A stretch of DNA of 64,000 nt from Paenibacillus bouchesdurhonensis (GTDB lineage: Bacteria; Bacillota; Bacilli; Paenibacillales; Paenibacillaceae). The notes below the pieces were generated by a model. It saw nothing but the letters and a program-made list of their open reading frames with translations, did no database searches and was not told the origin of the DNA. The position numbers and the translations under genes are program-made. Position 1 is the first letter of the stretch. Every line of letters begins with the position of its first letter. The DNA lies in contig NZ_LT732548.1 of NCBI RefSeq assembly GCF_900155685.1, positions 3,959,538-4,023,537 on the forward strand, written 5' to 3'. This document shows positions 50,450 through 59,149 of the stretch, one piece after another.

Positions 50450-50950
50450 TTACGGAGAAATCATGAGACGGCGATCTTCTTCGGGATCTTCGAAGATAAT
50501 GCCGTCCTGTTTGTATTTCTTGAGTATAAAATGCGTCTTCGTCGAAAGCACGGAATCCAGCGTTGATAGCTTATCGGAGACAAAGCTCGCCACCTCTTTC
50601 AATGTGCGTCCCTCGACCTCAACAAGCAAATCGTAGGCTCCTGACATGAGATATACTGATTTGACTTGGGGGAATAAATAGACCCGTTCGGCAATAGCTT
50701 CGAACCCTCGCCCTCGCTCCGGTGTAATTTGCACCTCAATCAGCGCAGTCACCTTCTCATCGTCCAATTTGCCCGAGTTGATGACCGTCGCATATTTCAC
50801 AATGACGTTGTCTTCCTCAAGCTCCGTGATCGCCGCGGTTACCTCATCCGCAGTTACACCAAGCAAGGTTGCCAATAGAGCCGGGCTTCTCCGGGCATCT
50901 TCTTTCAAAAGATCCAGCACTTTCAGCTTCAATTCACTAAGTGGTTTCAT
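50450..50950 (-). CDS. alaR: Lrp/AsnC-family regulator, AlaR/YugG type
   Basis: The 166-residue protein has an N-terminal HTH (LKVLDLLKEDARRSPALLATL, VTADEVTAAITELEED) and a C-terminal RAM/ACT-like domain (RGFEAIAERVYLFPQVKSVY, GAYDLLVEVEG). Such regulators sense amino acids as oligomers. It precedes the alanine-type aminotransferase in one operon, so alanine is the likely effector, as for AlaR. GGAGGATGAAGC precedes the ATG. Confidence 0.87.
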   Translation of the reverse strand: MKPLSELKLKVLDLLKEDARRSPALLATLLGVTADEVTAAITELEEDNVIVKYATVINSGKLDDEKVTALIEVQITPERGRGFEAIAERVYLFPQVKSVYLMSGAYDLLVEVEGRTLKEVASFVSDKLSTLDSVLSTKTHFILKKYKQDGIIFEDPEEDRRLMISP

Positions 50951-51024
50951 GCTTCATCCTCCAGCGCTGTTCCGATGAACGGAATGATTATCCTCATGCC
51001 CATCGGAATCTAAATTTAATTCTT

Positions 51025-51052
51025 ATATTACATGAATTTAGGAATCCTGCAA
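51025..51052 (-). promoter_or_regulatory. Putative sigma-A promoter of alaR-alaT
   Basis: On the minus strand TTGCAG (51052-51047), 16 bases, TAATAT (51030-51025). The coat-gene terminator lies immediately upstream. Confidence 0.5.
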
Positions 51053-51058
51053 AGAAAA

Positions 51059-51097
51059 ACCGTCCGTTTCGGGAAGGCATTCCCTTAGACGGACGGT
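51059..51097 (-). terminator. Terminator of the coat protein genes
   Basis: A 9-bp stem (ACCGTCCGT / ACGGACGGT) encloses a GGGAA/TTCCC stem and is followed by TTTTTCTTT on the minus strand. Confidence 0.85.
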
Positions 51098-51139
51098 TCC
51101 TACACTGGCTGTGCTTGAAGGTTGCCAATAATGGGTTAA

Positions 51140-51532
51140 TTAACTGTAATTGTGATTCCCCATGCCTGGCTGCGAATTAGGCGGGGAGGCCTGTATATTG
51201 CCATTAAACTGAGCCGTGCGCTGCTGGACGAACTGCTGAGCTTTCTGCTGGGTCTGCTGTGCCTCCTGCAGCTTCTTGTCTACCTCGGTGCGCATAGCCT
51301 TCGAAGGAGCGGTGTACATGTTGTGGCTGCTCATCATTTGGAACAATTGCCCTTGAAGCTGCAATGTGCTGTCCGTCAACTGAGTAAACATTTGACGAAC
51401 AGAAGGGCATGCAGATTCTGTCGTCGCTGTCGTATATTCCCGTACGGTTCTTTTCAAATCAGCCAAAACGACATTCAGCAAATCTTCCTCTGGAAGCAGG
51501 TTTGCATTCTGAAATTGAGAAGTTGGTGTCAC
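51140..51532 (-). CDS. CotF-like spore coat protein
   Basis: The 130-residue protein has the CotF-type helical pattern: LLPEEDLLNVVLADLKRTVR, then ACPSVRQMFTQLTDSTLQLQ and a Gln-rich end (AQQTQQKAQQFVQQRTAQF). The GTG start has GGAGG seven bases upstream. CotF-family proteins are small coat or inner-coat components made in the mother cell. It follows a second small helical protein of similar style with a 32-base gap. Confidence 0.8.
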   Translation of the reverse strand: MTPTSQFQNANLLPEEDLLNVVLADLKRTVREYTTATTESACPSVRQMFTQLTDSTLQLQGQLFQMMSSHNMYTAPSKAMRTEVDKKLQEAQQTQQKAQQFVQQRTAQFNGNIQASPPNSQPGMGNHNYS

Positions 51533-51564
51533 GGATATTCCTCCTGTTGGATATTGAATTAAAT

Positions 51565-51798
51565 TTAATGGGCCTGTGTTGGAGCGAGCGGCTGATGCTG
51601 CGAAATTGCTTGAATGAGCTGGTTAATATGCTGCTCATGGGTGCGCATTTGGCTTGTAATCGCATTTTTAATGTCCGAATGCTGCGATACAGCGGAAGCC
51701 GCCGCCGTTAATTTAAGCAGCATTTCCTCATTGGAAATCGAATCGGAAATATACTCTAATTCTTTAGCCGATAACGACTGCATTTGTGAAGCATTCAT
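51565..51798 (-). CDS. Small helical coat-associated protein
   Basis: The ATG at 51798 follows AGGAGGG by eight bases. The 77-residue product (MNASQMQSLSAKELEYISDS ...) is all-helical, rich in Gln, Ser and Ala, and ends HQPLAPTQAH. It resembles short CotF-type proteins that pair with a longer CotF in Paenibacillus and Bacillus. It is the first gene of the two-gene coat unit. The assignment rests on composition and neighbour. Confidence 0.65.
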   Translation of the reverse strand: MNASQMQSLSAKELEYISDSISNEEMLLKLTAAASAVSQHSDIKNAITSQMRTHEQHINQLIQAISQHQPLAPTQAH

Positions 51799-52002
51799 GT
51801 AGGATTCCCTCCTGAAAGTTGGTTGCATTTACACTCAGGCATATTATGTCCAGGAGCCCCCTGGATATGTAAACGCAGTGAAATGTACAAACTTTATACA
51901 TATGCCGTTCTTTTTTGCACATTCTTTTAAGTAGCAATAAGTAGCGTAACAGCTTAGCCTTCCGGCATTATGAATACTATGACAAAGGAGCAATGGCTGA
52001 TT

Positions 52003-53247
52003 ATGAAGCTGCATAGCGGTAAATTTTCGTGGCTGGACACCATGCCTTATCTTCCGGAATATCCAGCGCTCCAGCAAAACATATCATGTGATTGTCTGAT
52101 TATAGGGGGGGGCGTCGGCGGGGCGTTATGCGCCTATCTTCTTGCTGAATCCGGCATTAATGCCGCGCTGATCGAAAAAGGAGCCGTGGCGACTGATAGC
52201 ACTTTGGCGAATACCGGTTTAATGCAATTTTCGAACGACAAGACACTAGTATCGATGATCAACACCTTTGGCGAGGAGCCAGGGGTTCATTTTTATAAAA
52301 TGTGCCGCGAAGCCGTGAGCAAGCTGGTGAAACTTAGCCGGAATTTACACAGTGAAGAAGCCCATTTCATTTCGAGGAACAGCCTTTATTTCGCTAGTTC
52401 AGAGGAAGATTTATACCCGCTTCGCGAAGAATATGAAGCACTGCGCAGATACAATTTCCCTGTCGAATGGTGGGAGAAGAATGAAATTTCAGCCCGCTTT
52501 TCTTTTCAGAAGCCGGGAGCGATTTATAATTATGGAGATGCAGAAGGAAACCCCTTCGCTTTCGCACATGGCCTTGTCGAGGCTGCTGCCTCCAAGGGCG
52601 TCTCTGTCTACGAGAACACGGAGGCGACCGGCTTTGAATTTCAAAAAAACGGTGTTCTATGCCGGGCCGGAAAGCACAAAATTAAAGCAAAGCATGTTAT
52701 TTTTGCAGTGGGTTATGAGTCGAAGCAGTTTCATAAGGAAAGAGGCTCTTATTTGACATCCAGTTACGTAACCGTGACTGAACCCATCGATCATTTTGAC
52801 GATTGGTTCGAACGCTGTCTCATATGGGAGACAGCCCGGCCTTATCTGTATATGAGAACAACGCCGGACAATCGTATTATGATCGGAGGGCTTGATGAAT
52901 CGTTGCCTGGTGGAAAATTGGACGAGGCGCGTTACCTGCATCAAGGACAGATGTTGCTGCAGATGCTGCATCAATTTTTTCCGGGCAAACGCCAGTTGAA
53001 GGCGGAATATGCATGGGGAGCCGTATTCGGACAAAGTCGGGACGGTCTTCCATTCATCGGTACTCATCCGAGTTATCCTAACTGCTATTTTCTCGAGGGG
53101 GATGGAGGTAACGGGAGCGTATACAGTATGATTGCCTCCGAAATGCTAACCGATGTGCTCCAGGGCAAGGATCGCCCCGATATGGAGTGGTTCTCGCCAA
53201 CAAGAACTTCAAGGCCTGCTCCAGCTCCAAACCGCAGGAGACCATAA
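52003..53247 (+). CDS. FAD-dependent oxidoreductase (DAO family)
   Basis: The product has about 414 residues. The ATG at 52003 has AAAGGAG about 12 bases upstream; the earlier in-frame ATGs at 51970 and 51979 have no such site, so the start is uncertain. The dinucleotide fold is CDCLIIGGGVGGALCAYLLA followed by the acidic residue of ALIEKGA. The C-terminal half shows the DAO family pattern (YMRTTPDNRIMIGGLDE; GDGGNGSVYSMIASEM). It oxidises an amine or amino acid such as glycine or sarcosine; the substrate is unknown. It converges on the MFS gene. Confidence 0.82.
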   Translation: MKLHSGKFSWLDTMPYLPEYPALQQNISCDCLIIGGGVGGALCAYLLAESGINAALIEKGAVATDSTLANTGLMQFSNDKTLVSMINTFGEEPGVHFYKMCREAVSKLVKLSRNLHSEEAHFISRNSLYFASSEEDLYPLREEYEALRRYNFPVEWWEKNEISARFSFQKPGAIYNYGDAEGNPFAFAHGLVEAAASKGVSVYENTEATGFEFQKNGVLCRAGKHKIKAKHVIFAVGYESKQFHKERGSYLTSSYVTVTEPIDHFDDWFERCLIWETARPYLYMRTTPDNRIMIGGLDESLPGGKLDEARYLHQGQMLLQMLHQFFPGKRQLKAEYAWGAVFGQSRDGLPFIGTHPSYPNCYFLEGDGGNGSVYSMIASEMLTDVLQGKDRPDMEWFSPTRTSRPAPAPNRRRP

Positions 53248-53268
53248 AGTCGATATCGCCTTATGGGG

Positions 53269-54456
53269 CTAGGTTGCCAGCAGCCTCCGCATCGCTAACC
53301 AGCTTACGACTGGAGCTGCCCCGAGACCGGCCATCAGCCATAAGATCGTTGTCATATGGGGCGAGCGGGAATAGAACCAAATAAAAATAATTATTCCCGC
53401 TAATCTTCCCACCATCATGCTTATTTCCCGCAAGACAATCAACTCCACCCTATGCTCTGCATCTTTCGCATCACGCCCCATTAAATCGAATACCGAAGAG
53501 ATCATCGGGATAATGTATAGAGGCATGAACAATGCTGTGCCAACGCCGAAAATAATCAGGGTAGTATAGCTTACCTTCCATAATATTGGCAGGACAACCA
53601 GTGTGATCATTAGCGCGCCAACTAGCATTTCTATGTAGCGATGCCGCACTGCAAGCCACTTCCCAGCAGCCCAATAACTGATTAAAGAGACTAAGGAAGT
53701 AATCAGCAAATATTGTCCGACCTTCAATTCCGAGGATGTGCTTATATAGACAAGCAAATTAATCAGGAATAAAAAGACACCTTCTCTGAGGCCATATGCG
53801 ATAGAAGCAGGAACCGCGTGTCTCCAGGGACTGCCTGCTCTCAAGCGCCGCATAGGCTCTAGCCACAGGTAGCGGCCTCCCTTTGGCCGTTTTTTCAACC
53901 AGAAGCTTAGCAAGACGCCTATTCCATATACGATTAACGATATTGCAAAAATAAATCTGTAGCCCTTTTCGCCAGGCAAAGTTGATATGAGCCATCCAGA
54001 CAGCCATGGGCCGCTGATTCCGATCGCTGATCCCATAATTCCTACCCAGCCATTAAACAAATCACGGTTAGTTCTATCGGTCACTTCGAAATAAACGACA
54101 TTGAACGCCAGCCAGAATATCCCTGCCCCAATTCCAGATACGAGGCCAAGCGGCCAAATATACTGTACCATTCGGTTTCCCGTGAACAGCACCAGCATAT
54201 AGAACATGCCAGAAATGATAATTCCCAGCCGTAGAATCATCATTTTATCCCGTTCCTTTACCCATTTGCCGGCAATCCAGAACGCAAGGCCGATGGCGAT
54301 CTGCTGACTGAAGGCAAACCAGCCGATCATCATGAAATCCTGCTTAGCCTTCCACAAATATACATTCAAAAAAGTGCCCGACAGCGCTCCAGCGAGCACG
54401 AACAAACTATTGACGGCTAACAGCAAAATGCATTGTCGGTCTAGAGAGCTCTTCAT
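53269..54456 (-). CDS. Major facilitator superfamily transporter
   Basis: The ATG at 54456 has GGAGGA seven bases upstream. The product has about 395 residues and about twelve membrane helices, with an interdomain loop rich in Lys/Arg (KKRPKGGRYLW, RRLRAGSPWRHA). It resembles the YxiO/YfkF-type and Paenibacillus MFS proteins with a WAGKWV-type motif (IAGKWVKERDKMM) after helix 2. Substrate and direction are unknown. Confidence 0.82.
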   Translation of the reverse strand: MKSSLDRQCILLLAVNSLFVLAGALSGTFLNVYLWKAKQDFMMIGWFAFSQQIAIGLAFWIAGKWVKERDKMMILRLGIIISGMFYMLVLFTGNRMVQYIWPLGLVSGIGAGIFWLAFNVVYFEVTDRTNRDLFNGWVGIMGSAIGISGPWLSGWLISTLPGEKGYRFIFAISLIVYGIGVLLSFWLKKRPKGGRYLWLEPMRRLRAGSPWRHAVPASIAYGLREGVFLFLINLLVYISTSSELKVGQYLLITSLVSLISYWAAGKWLAVRHRYIEMLVGALMITLVVLPILWKVSYTTLIIFGVGTALFMPLYIIPMISSVFDLMGRDAKDAEHRVELIVLREISMMVGRLAGIIIFIWFYSRSPHMTTILWLMAGLGAAPVVSWLAMRRLLAT

Positions 54457-54512
54457 TCCTTGCTCCTCCACAGGTTCTTATTTCCCCAGTAAGGATGCCC
54501 AAAAAAAGAAAA

Positions 54513-54535
54513 AAGCATGATAAAATCATGCTTTT
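54513..54535 (-). terminator. Terminator overlapping the stop codon of the zinc-ribbon gene
   Basis: On the minus strand AAAGCATGA pairs with TCATGCTTT around TTTTA and is followed by TTTCTTTTTTT. The 5' arm contains the last codons AAA GCA TGA of the gene at 54526-55062. Confidence 0.9.
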
Positions 54536-55062
54536 TCACTCACAGTCCGAATCAATGAATTCCGATCCTCCTCAGCCAAAAAACGACTTACGCTGAAGCA
54601 GGCAGAACAAACGTACACGTTAAGCTTCATTGGGTTAAATAGCAAAGGGCTTGACATTCCCTTGGGCACGACAGGCTCAAACGAGCCGTCCGTGATCGAT
54701 TGCTGCCCTACATGCAGCATATACTCCCGGCAATGCGGGCATTCCGGCACTTCATCCTGTCCATCCAGCACCTTTTCCACGCCCGATTCATAAGCCAGCA
54801 AATCGCCACCTCCAGCCACAAAGCTCTCAACGCGGCGAATCGCTTCAAGATGCGTACTATCGCTTTCTTCCCAATAGCCCGCATCTTGTGCCCCATCTTC
54901 GAGCTCAGCTTCATCCTCGAGCTCCTCCTCGTTTCCGAGTTGAATATTCAAGGTTCTATAGCCCTTAAGCTCATTATGACAATAAGGGCATTCTTCCTCC
55001 GCTCCGAGTTCCTCATCCCAGACTATTTCGGTTTGGCACCAGGGACAAATCGTTGTTTCCAT
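54526..55062 (-). CDS. Zinc-ribbon protein of unknown function
   Basis: The 178-residue acidic protein starts METTICPWCQTEIVWDEEL and has three CxxC pairs: CPWC and CPYC near the start (first zinc ribbon), CPHC near residue 110, and CSAC near 155 (second ribbon). The middle is a Glu/Asp-rich linker. No catalytic motif is visible. It is the most upstream gene before the MFS carrier, transcribed in the same direction and separated from it by a strong terminator that starts within its own stop codon. Confidence 0.78.
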   Translation of the reverse strand: METTICPWCQTEIVWDEELGAEEECPYCHNELKGYRTLNIQLGNEEELEDEAELEDGAQDAGYWEESDSTHLEAIRRVESFVAGGGDLLAYESGVEKVLDGQDEVPECPHCREYMLHVGQQSITDGSFEPVVPKGMSSPLLFNPMKLNVYVCSACFSVSRFLAEEDRNSLIRTVSEKA

Positions 55063-55086
55063 ACATAGCCGTCCTTTCTTAACCCA

Positions 55087-55179
55087 TTATGACTTCCACA
55101 GAAAAACGATACCACCGATTAGAAACAATATGGCGGCCACAAAAATAACACTAGTCAAGTTTTTAATAAAATTTCTCAT
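55087..55179 (-). CDS. 30-residue single-span membrane protein
   Basis: GGGGGTG precedes the ATG by four bases. The product starts MRNFIKNLTSVIFVAAILF and ends GGIVFLWKS, with positive residues at the N-terminal side and one hydrophobic helix of about 19 residues. It begins 10 bases beyond the DUF350 stop, so it is probably part of that transcript. Function unknown; a small regulator or subunit of a membrane partner is possible. Confidence 0.55.
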   Translation of the reverse strand: MRNFIKNLTSVIFVAAILFLIGGIVFLWKS

Positions 55180-55189
55180 GACGCACCCC

Positions 55190-55606
55190 CTAACCTATGC
55201 AGGCTCCGATCAAAAAAGATACCGATACGGACACAAACATCGCTATAATCCCGACAGCGACATTTCCATTTGCGATTTCCTCGTCGATTCGAAACACCGG
55301 GGTCAGAAATTCAAATAAAATATAAGCTGCAAACAGCAGCACAGCCCCAACCGCAGACCAAATCATAAACTCATAGATCGGGGTATGAACTGCTGCATAG
55401 CGTATTACGTTGCTGATTCCGAATATTTTACCACCTGTGGCAATCGATGCGGCAATATTCCCTTGTTTGATTTCTTGCCAGCAGCGATACTTGGTTACCA
55501 ATTCGAAGCAGGACAGAAACACGATCAACTCCATGACAGCGATAGATAAGTAACCGATCATTAGCCCAAACGGCTGCTCCAACAACGGTTCAATATTTCC
55601 TGCCAA
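55190..55606 (-). CDS. DUF350 membrane protein (YshE-like)
   Basis: The 138-residue protein has four membrane helices and the DUF350 repeats: ELVTKYRCWQEIKQGNIAASI and FRIDEEIANGNVAVGIIA. In Bacillus yshE also follows mutS2, so the gene order is conserved. The start is a TTG with GAGGG and GGAGG upstream. The family has no known function. It lies 20 bases after mutS2 and just before the 30-residue membrane protein. Confidence 0.87.
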   Translation of the reverse strand: MAGNIEPLLEQPFGLMIGYLSIAVMELIVFLSCFELVTKYRCWQEIKQGNIAASIATGGKIFGISNVIRYAAVHTPIYEFMIWSAVGAVLLFAAYILFEFLTPVFRIDEEIANGNVAVGIIAMFVSVSVSFLIGACIG

Positions 55607-55626
55607 TTCGCCCTCGCTCCTCCCGC

Positions 55627-57990
55627 TTATTTCAGCTCGGCTACAGTGACTCCTGTGCCGCCTTCACCATAGTTGCCAAGCCGGTAGCTCTTAATATGTT
55701 TATGCTTGCGGAGATAGTCCGATATACCCGTCCGCAATATTCCCGTACCTTTGCCATGAATGATATAAATTTGCCCGAGATTGCCAAGGTATGCCTCATC
55801 AATGAAGCGATCGACCTCGATCAGCGCTTCCTCCAAATTCGCGCCCCGAAGATCCAATTCACTGCGTACGTTATCATCGCGCGTCCGTTTGACGTGCGTT
55901 ACGATGCGCTGTGCCGTCTTGGCTGCCGACGGAGCGGCGATGAGCTCTAAATCGTCCAAACTGACTTTCATTTTCATAATGCCGAGCTGTACAAGCGCTT
56001 CTTTGCTGCCAGCGAGTTCTACTACATGCCCCTTCTGGTTCAAGCTGTAGACCCTGACCTCATCACCGGCTTGTATTTTGCGGGGCGCTTTAGCCGCCTG
56101 ACGAGCAGCTGCAGTCTTCTTCCGCTTAGGTTCAGCTTCCTCCAGCTCCTTGCGGGCGGCTATCAGCTTATGCTCCTTCACGGATGCGCCCTCTTCCAGC
56201 GCCAGCTTGCGTAAATCGTCGATAATTCGCTCAGCTTCGCTCCGTGCTTTGGCCACGATCTCGATGGCTTCGTCCTCCGCCTTCTCGATCCGCTTATCGC
56301 GCTCCCGCGTCAGCTTATCCAGTTCAGCCTCATGCCGCTTCCTTAGTTCCTCTAGCTCCTTGCGAAGCCGCTCTGCCGTCTCGCGCTCCTGCTCGGCGCC
56401 AAGCCGATTCTCTTCCAGCGAGGCGATCATATGCTCAACCCGCAAATCCTCTTCCTTCACTTCACCACGGGCGAAATCTAGAATTTGCTCCGACAGGCCG
56501 AGCCGCTCGGCGATCGCAAAGGCATTGCTTCGTCCAGGTACGCCGACGAGCAGGCGATAAGTCGGGCTGAGCGTGTTCACATCAAACTCCATGCTGGCAT
56601 TGATAACGCCTTTGCGCTCATAGGCGTAGGCCTTGAGTTCACTGTAGTGCGTACTCGCCACCATCCGGCAGCCAAGGGAATGAATATGCTCCAATATGGC
56701 GATGGCTAGCGCGGAGCCTTCCGCCGGATCCGTTCCTGCGCCGACTTCGTCCAGCAGCACCAAGCTCTTGGCCGTCATGCGCCGCAGAATAGAAATGATG
56801 TTCGTCATATGACTGGAAAATGTACTAAGACTCTGCTCGATGCTCTGCTCATCGCCGATATCGGCATAGATTGCATCGAACACGCAAAGCTGGCTTCCAT
56901 CCTCCACAGGGACGAACAACCCAGACATCGCCATCAGGCTCAGCAGCCCGATCGTCTTCAAGGTTACCGTCTTGCCACCAGTATTCGGGCCGGTAACGAT
57001 GATAGATGTGTAGTGATTGCCAAGCTCTACATCAATCGGAACCACCTGATCGGCAGGAATAAGCGGATGACGTCCTTTCTTCAGCTTCAGGAACCCGCGG
57101 TCATTCATGCGCGGCAGCGTCGACTTCATCTCTCGCGCCAGTCTGGCCTTAGCAAATATGAAGTCCAACTGGGCCAGCACGTCGCTGTCATAGCCGAGAA
57201 GCTCGGCCTGCTCTCCCACAAGCGCGGTCAGCTTTTGCAAGATCACTTCAATTTCCCGTTCTTCCTTTAGCCTTGTCTCGCGCAGCTTATTATTCATCGC
57301 CACGATCGATTCAGGTTCAATAAACAAGGTGGCACCCGAACCGGATTGATCATGAACGATCCCGCCGAAGTGCGCGCGGTACTCCGCCTTTACGGGAATA
57401 ACAAAACGGTCTCCTCGGATCGTAATCAGTTGATCCTGAAGCATCTTGGCCACACTGGAGGAGCGAATCATTGCATCCAGCTTCTCCCTTATACGCACCT
57501 CTCCGCCGCGAAGCTCCCGGCGAACTTGAGCCAACTCCGGACTGGCGGAATCCAGCACCTCCGCACTCTCGTCAATGCAGCGTTTAATTTGATCCTCAAG
57601 CGGCTTCTGCTCGCTAAGCATATCGCAAAGCGTAGACAGCAGCTCAACAGGCTCATCCTCATGAATATTGGAAATGTACCGCTTTACGCGGCGCGAGCCC
57701 TCAAGCGTCGTCGCTATGCCAAGCAATTCGTGCGGATTCAATGTTCCGCCGATCCGCGCCCGCTTCACCGCCGGCATGATATCAACGATTCCGCCAAAGG
57801 ACGGTGCTCCCTTCAGGCGATCCACCTTAAAGGCTTCATCTGTTCCCTGCAGCAGCCGCTTGACCTCCTCCAATTCAGATACGGGGCCAAGGCGTTCAGC
57901 AGCCATTTTGCCCAGCGATGTCTGGGCATATTTCACAAGCATATCTATAATTTTATGATATTCCATCGTTTTCAAAATTTTCTCATCCAA
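55627..57990 (-). CDS. mutS2: MutS2 family ATPase with Smr domain
   Basis: The 787-residue protein lacks the mismatch-recognition domains of MutS. It has lever/clamp helices, the ABC-type ATPase with GPNTGGKTVTLKTIGL (Walker A near 335), STFSSHMTNI and LVLLDEVGAGTDPAEGSALA, a long coiled coil (about 515-620) and a C-terminal Smr nuclease domain (LDLRGANLEEALIEVDRF, IIHGKGTGILR). In Bacillus MutS2 splits collided ribosomes and affects recombination. The start is a TTG (DEKILKTMEYHKI), the usual N-terminus. Confidence 0.95.
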   Translation of the reverse strand: MDEKILKTMEYHKIIDMLVKYAQTSLGKMAAERLGPVSELEEVKRLLQGTDEAFKVDRLKGAPSFGGIVDIMPAVKRARIGGTLNPHELLGIATTLEGSRRVKRYISNIHEDEPVELLSTLCDMLSEQKPLEDQIKRCIDESAEVLDSASPELAQVRRELRGGEVRIREKLDAMIRSSSVAKMLQDQLITIRGDRFVIPVKAEYRAHFGGIVHDQSGSGATLFIEPESIVAMNNKLRETRLKEEREIEVILQKLTALVGEQAELLGYDSDVLAQLDFIFAKARLAREMKSTLPRMNDRGFLKLKKGRHPLIPADQVVPIDVELGNHYTSIIVTGPNTGGKTVTLKTIGLLSLMAMSGLFVPVEDGSQLCVFDAIYADIGDEQSIEQSLSTFSSHMTNIISILRRMTAKSLVLLDEVGAGTDPAEGSALAIAILEHIHSLGCRMVASTHYSELKAYAYERKGVINASMEFDVNTLSPTYRLLVGVPGRSNAFAIAERLGLSEQILDFARGEVKEEDLRVEHMIASLEENRLGAEQERETAERLRKELEELRKRHEAELDKLTRERDKRIEKAEDEAIEIVAKARSEAERIIDDLRKLALEEGASVKEHKLIAARKELEEAEPKRKKTAAARQAAKAPRKIQAGDEVRVYSLNQKGHVVELAGSKEALVQLGIMKMKVSLDDLELIAAPSAAKTAQRIVTHVKRTRDDNVRSELDLRGANLEEALIEVDRFIDEAYLGNLGQIYIIHGKGTGILRTGISDYLRKHKHIKSYRLGNYGEGGTGVTVAELK

Positions 57991-58185
57991 AAACGATCAC
58001 AACTCCCCTCGGGACTATGTTCTTAAATTACTGCGTGATCAAAATGGAGCTTTTTGAACATCTTCTATTATAGCGAAATCACACATTTTACGCCATTTCA
58101 CAAAGTTACGCACATAAGAAATGAATTTGCGGAACATTATATACACGTATACGAAACGTTAATTTGATAAAGGAGGCCTTGTGCC

Positions 58186-58548
58186 ATGAATTTCCTGGGA
58201 CATGTCGTTCGATTTATTGTCTCTGCTCTGGTTCTGCTTGTCGTAGGTTGGCTCGTCCCGCAATTCAGCGTAGGCGGATTCGGCAGTGCCCTTCTGCTCG
58301 CTCTTGTCATTGCACTTCTCGGATGGGCCATTGAGGGAATCTTCGGGAAGAAAGTCACTCCTTTTGGCCGCGGTATCGTTGGCTTTCTCGCCAGCGCTCT
58401 GGTGATCTGGCTTGCTCAGTTCATCATTTCTGGAGTATCGGTATCGATTCTCGGAGCGCTGCTCGCTGCTCTCGTCATCGGGATCATTGACCTGTTCATC
58501 CCGATCGCCTCGCCATTTGAAGCGGCGAAGGACAGATCAGACCGTTAA
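58186..58548 (+). CDS. Holin-superfamily-like membrane protein (YvlD type)
   Basis: The 120-residue protein has four membrane helices (VRFIVSALVLLVVGWLVPQF, then SALLLALVIALLGWAIEGIF, ...) and resembles the phage holin family IV/YvlD group, which is chromosomal and not phage-linked in Bacillales. AAGGAGG precedes the ATG. It is transcribed alone between mutS2 and a strong terminator. In Bacillus YvlD belongs to an envelope-stress regulon; this is known for the family and not shown here. Confidence 0.8.
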   Translation: MNFLGHVVRFIVSALVLLVVGWLVPQFSVGGFGSALLLALVIALLGWAIEGIFGKKVTPFGRGIVGFLASALVIWLAQFIISGVSVSILGALLAALVIGIIDLFIPIASPFEAAKDRSDR

Positions 58549-58581
58549 AGCGCCAGAGCCTGATATGATATCCGGCTCTAT

Positions 58582-58615
58582 AACAGCTCTCCGCTTACTT
58601 CAGCGGGGAGCTGTT
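58582..58615 (+). terminator. Terminator after the holin-like gene
   Basis: A 14-bp stem with one mismatch/wobble (AACAGCTCTCCGCT / AGCGGGGAGCTGTT) is followed by GTATTTTT. Confidence 0.85.
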
Positions 58616-58730
58616 GTATTTTTCCCGAGAGTTCATGAATATTTCAAATTCTTGGCATTCATGTCCAGTTGATTTGCGCTATGATATAAATAAATTTGTC
58701 ACAAAATACTTCTTATTAAGGAGAGTTTCC

Positions 58731-59102
58731 ATGAAAAAAGCTATTGCATTCGCACTCAGTTCTATGTTAATAGTCATCCTTGCCGCTTGCGGCAGCAGTT
58801 CCAGCGGTAGCGCTGAAGAAAGTAACTTGACTCCGGAATCCGAAATCGTCATCGAAGCGACAAACTTTAAATTCGATCAAGAAGAATACCGCGTGAAGAA
58901 GGACTCCCCGGTAAAAATTACGTTCAAGAACGTGGAGGGCAATCATGGAATCATTATTCCAGGATTGAAGGTAGAGCTTAAAGGTAAAAGCCAATCCAAG
59001 GTTGTTGTTCCTAAAGAAGCAGGGGAATATGAAATCGCCTGCTCGATTATGTGCGGTGCAGGCCACTCCACGATGGTGTCAAAGCTGATTGTCGAGGAAT
59101 AA
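58731..59102 (+). CDS. Cupredoxin lipoprotein with a CuA-type site
   Basis: AAGGAGAG lies six bases before the ATG. The 123-residue product has a lipoprotein signal (AFALSSMLIVILAACGSS; lipobox LAAC) and a cupredoxin domain. The copper motif CSIMCGAGHSTM near the end, with an upstream His in EGNHGIIIPGL, gives the full Cys-Cys-His-Met-His set seen in cytochrome oxidase subunit II, but there are no subunit II membrane helices. It may carry electrons or deliver copper outside the membrane. Function is inference. Confidence 0.82.
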   Translation: MKKAIAFALSSMLIVILAACGSSSSGSAEESNLTPESEIVIEATNFKFDQEEYRVKKDSPVKITFKNVEGNHGIIIPGLKVELKGKSQSKVVVPKEAGEYEIACSIMCGAGHSTMVSKLIVEE

Positions 59103-59107
59103 GCCAT

Positions 59108-59145
59108 AACGAAGAGCCTTCGGTCATCCGAGGGCTCTTCTCGTT
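59108..59145. terminator. Terminator between the cupredoxin and zapA-like genes
   Basis: AACGAAGAGCC pairs with GGCTCTTCTCGTT with a one-base bulge. It lies five bases after the cupredoxin stop and between convergent genes. Confidence 0.75.
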
Positions 59146-59149
59146 GTCA

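Noticed and set aside
58137..58185. ECF sigma promoter ahead of the holin-like gene
   Set aside because: GGAAC and CGTAT elements occur, but only about 10 bases apart, too close for a -35/-10 pair.
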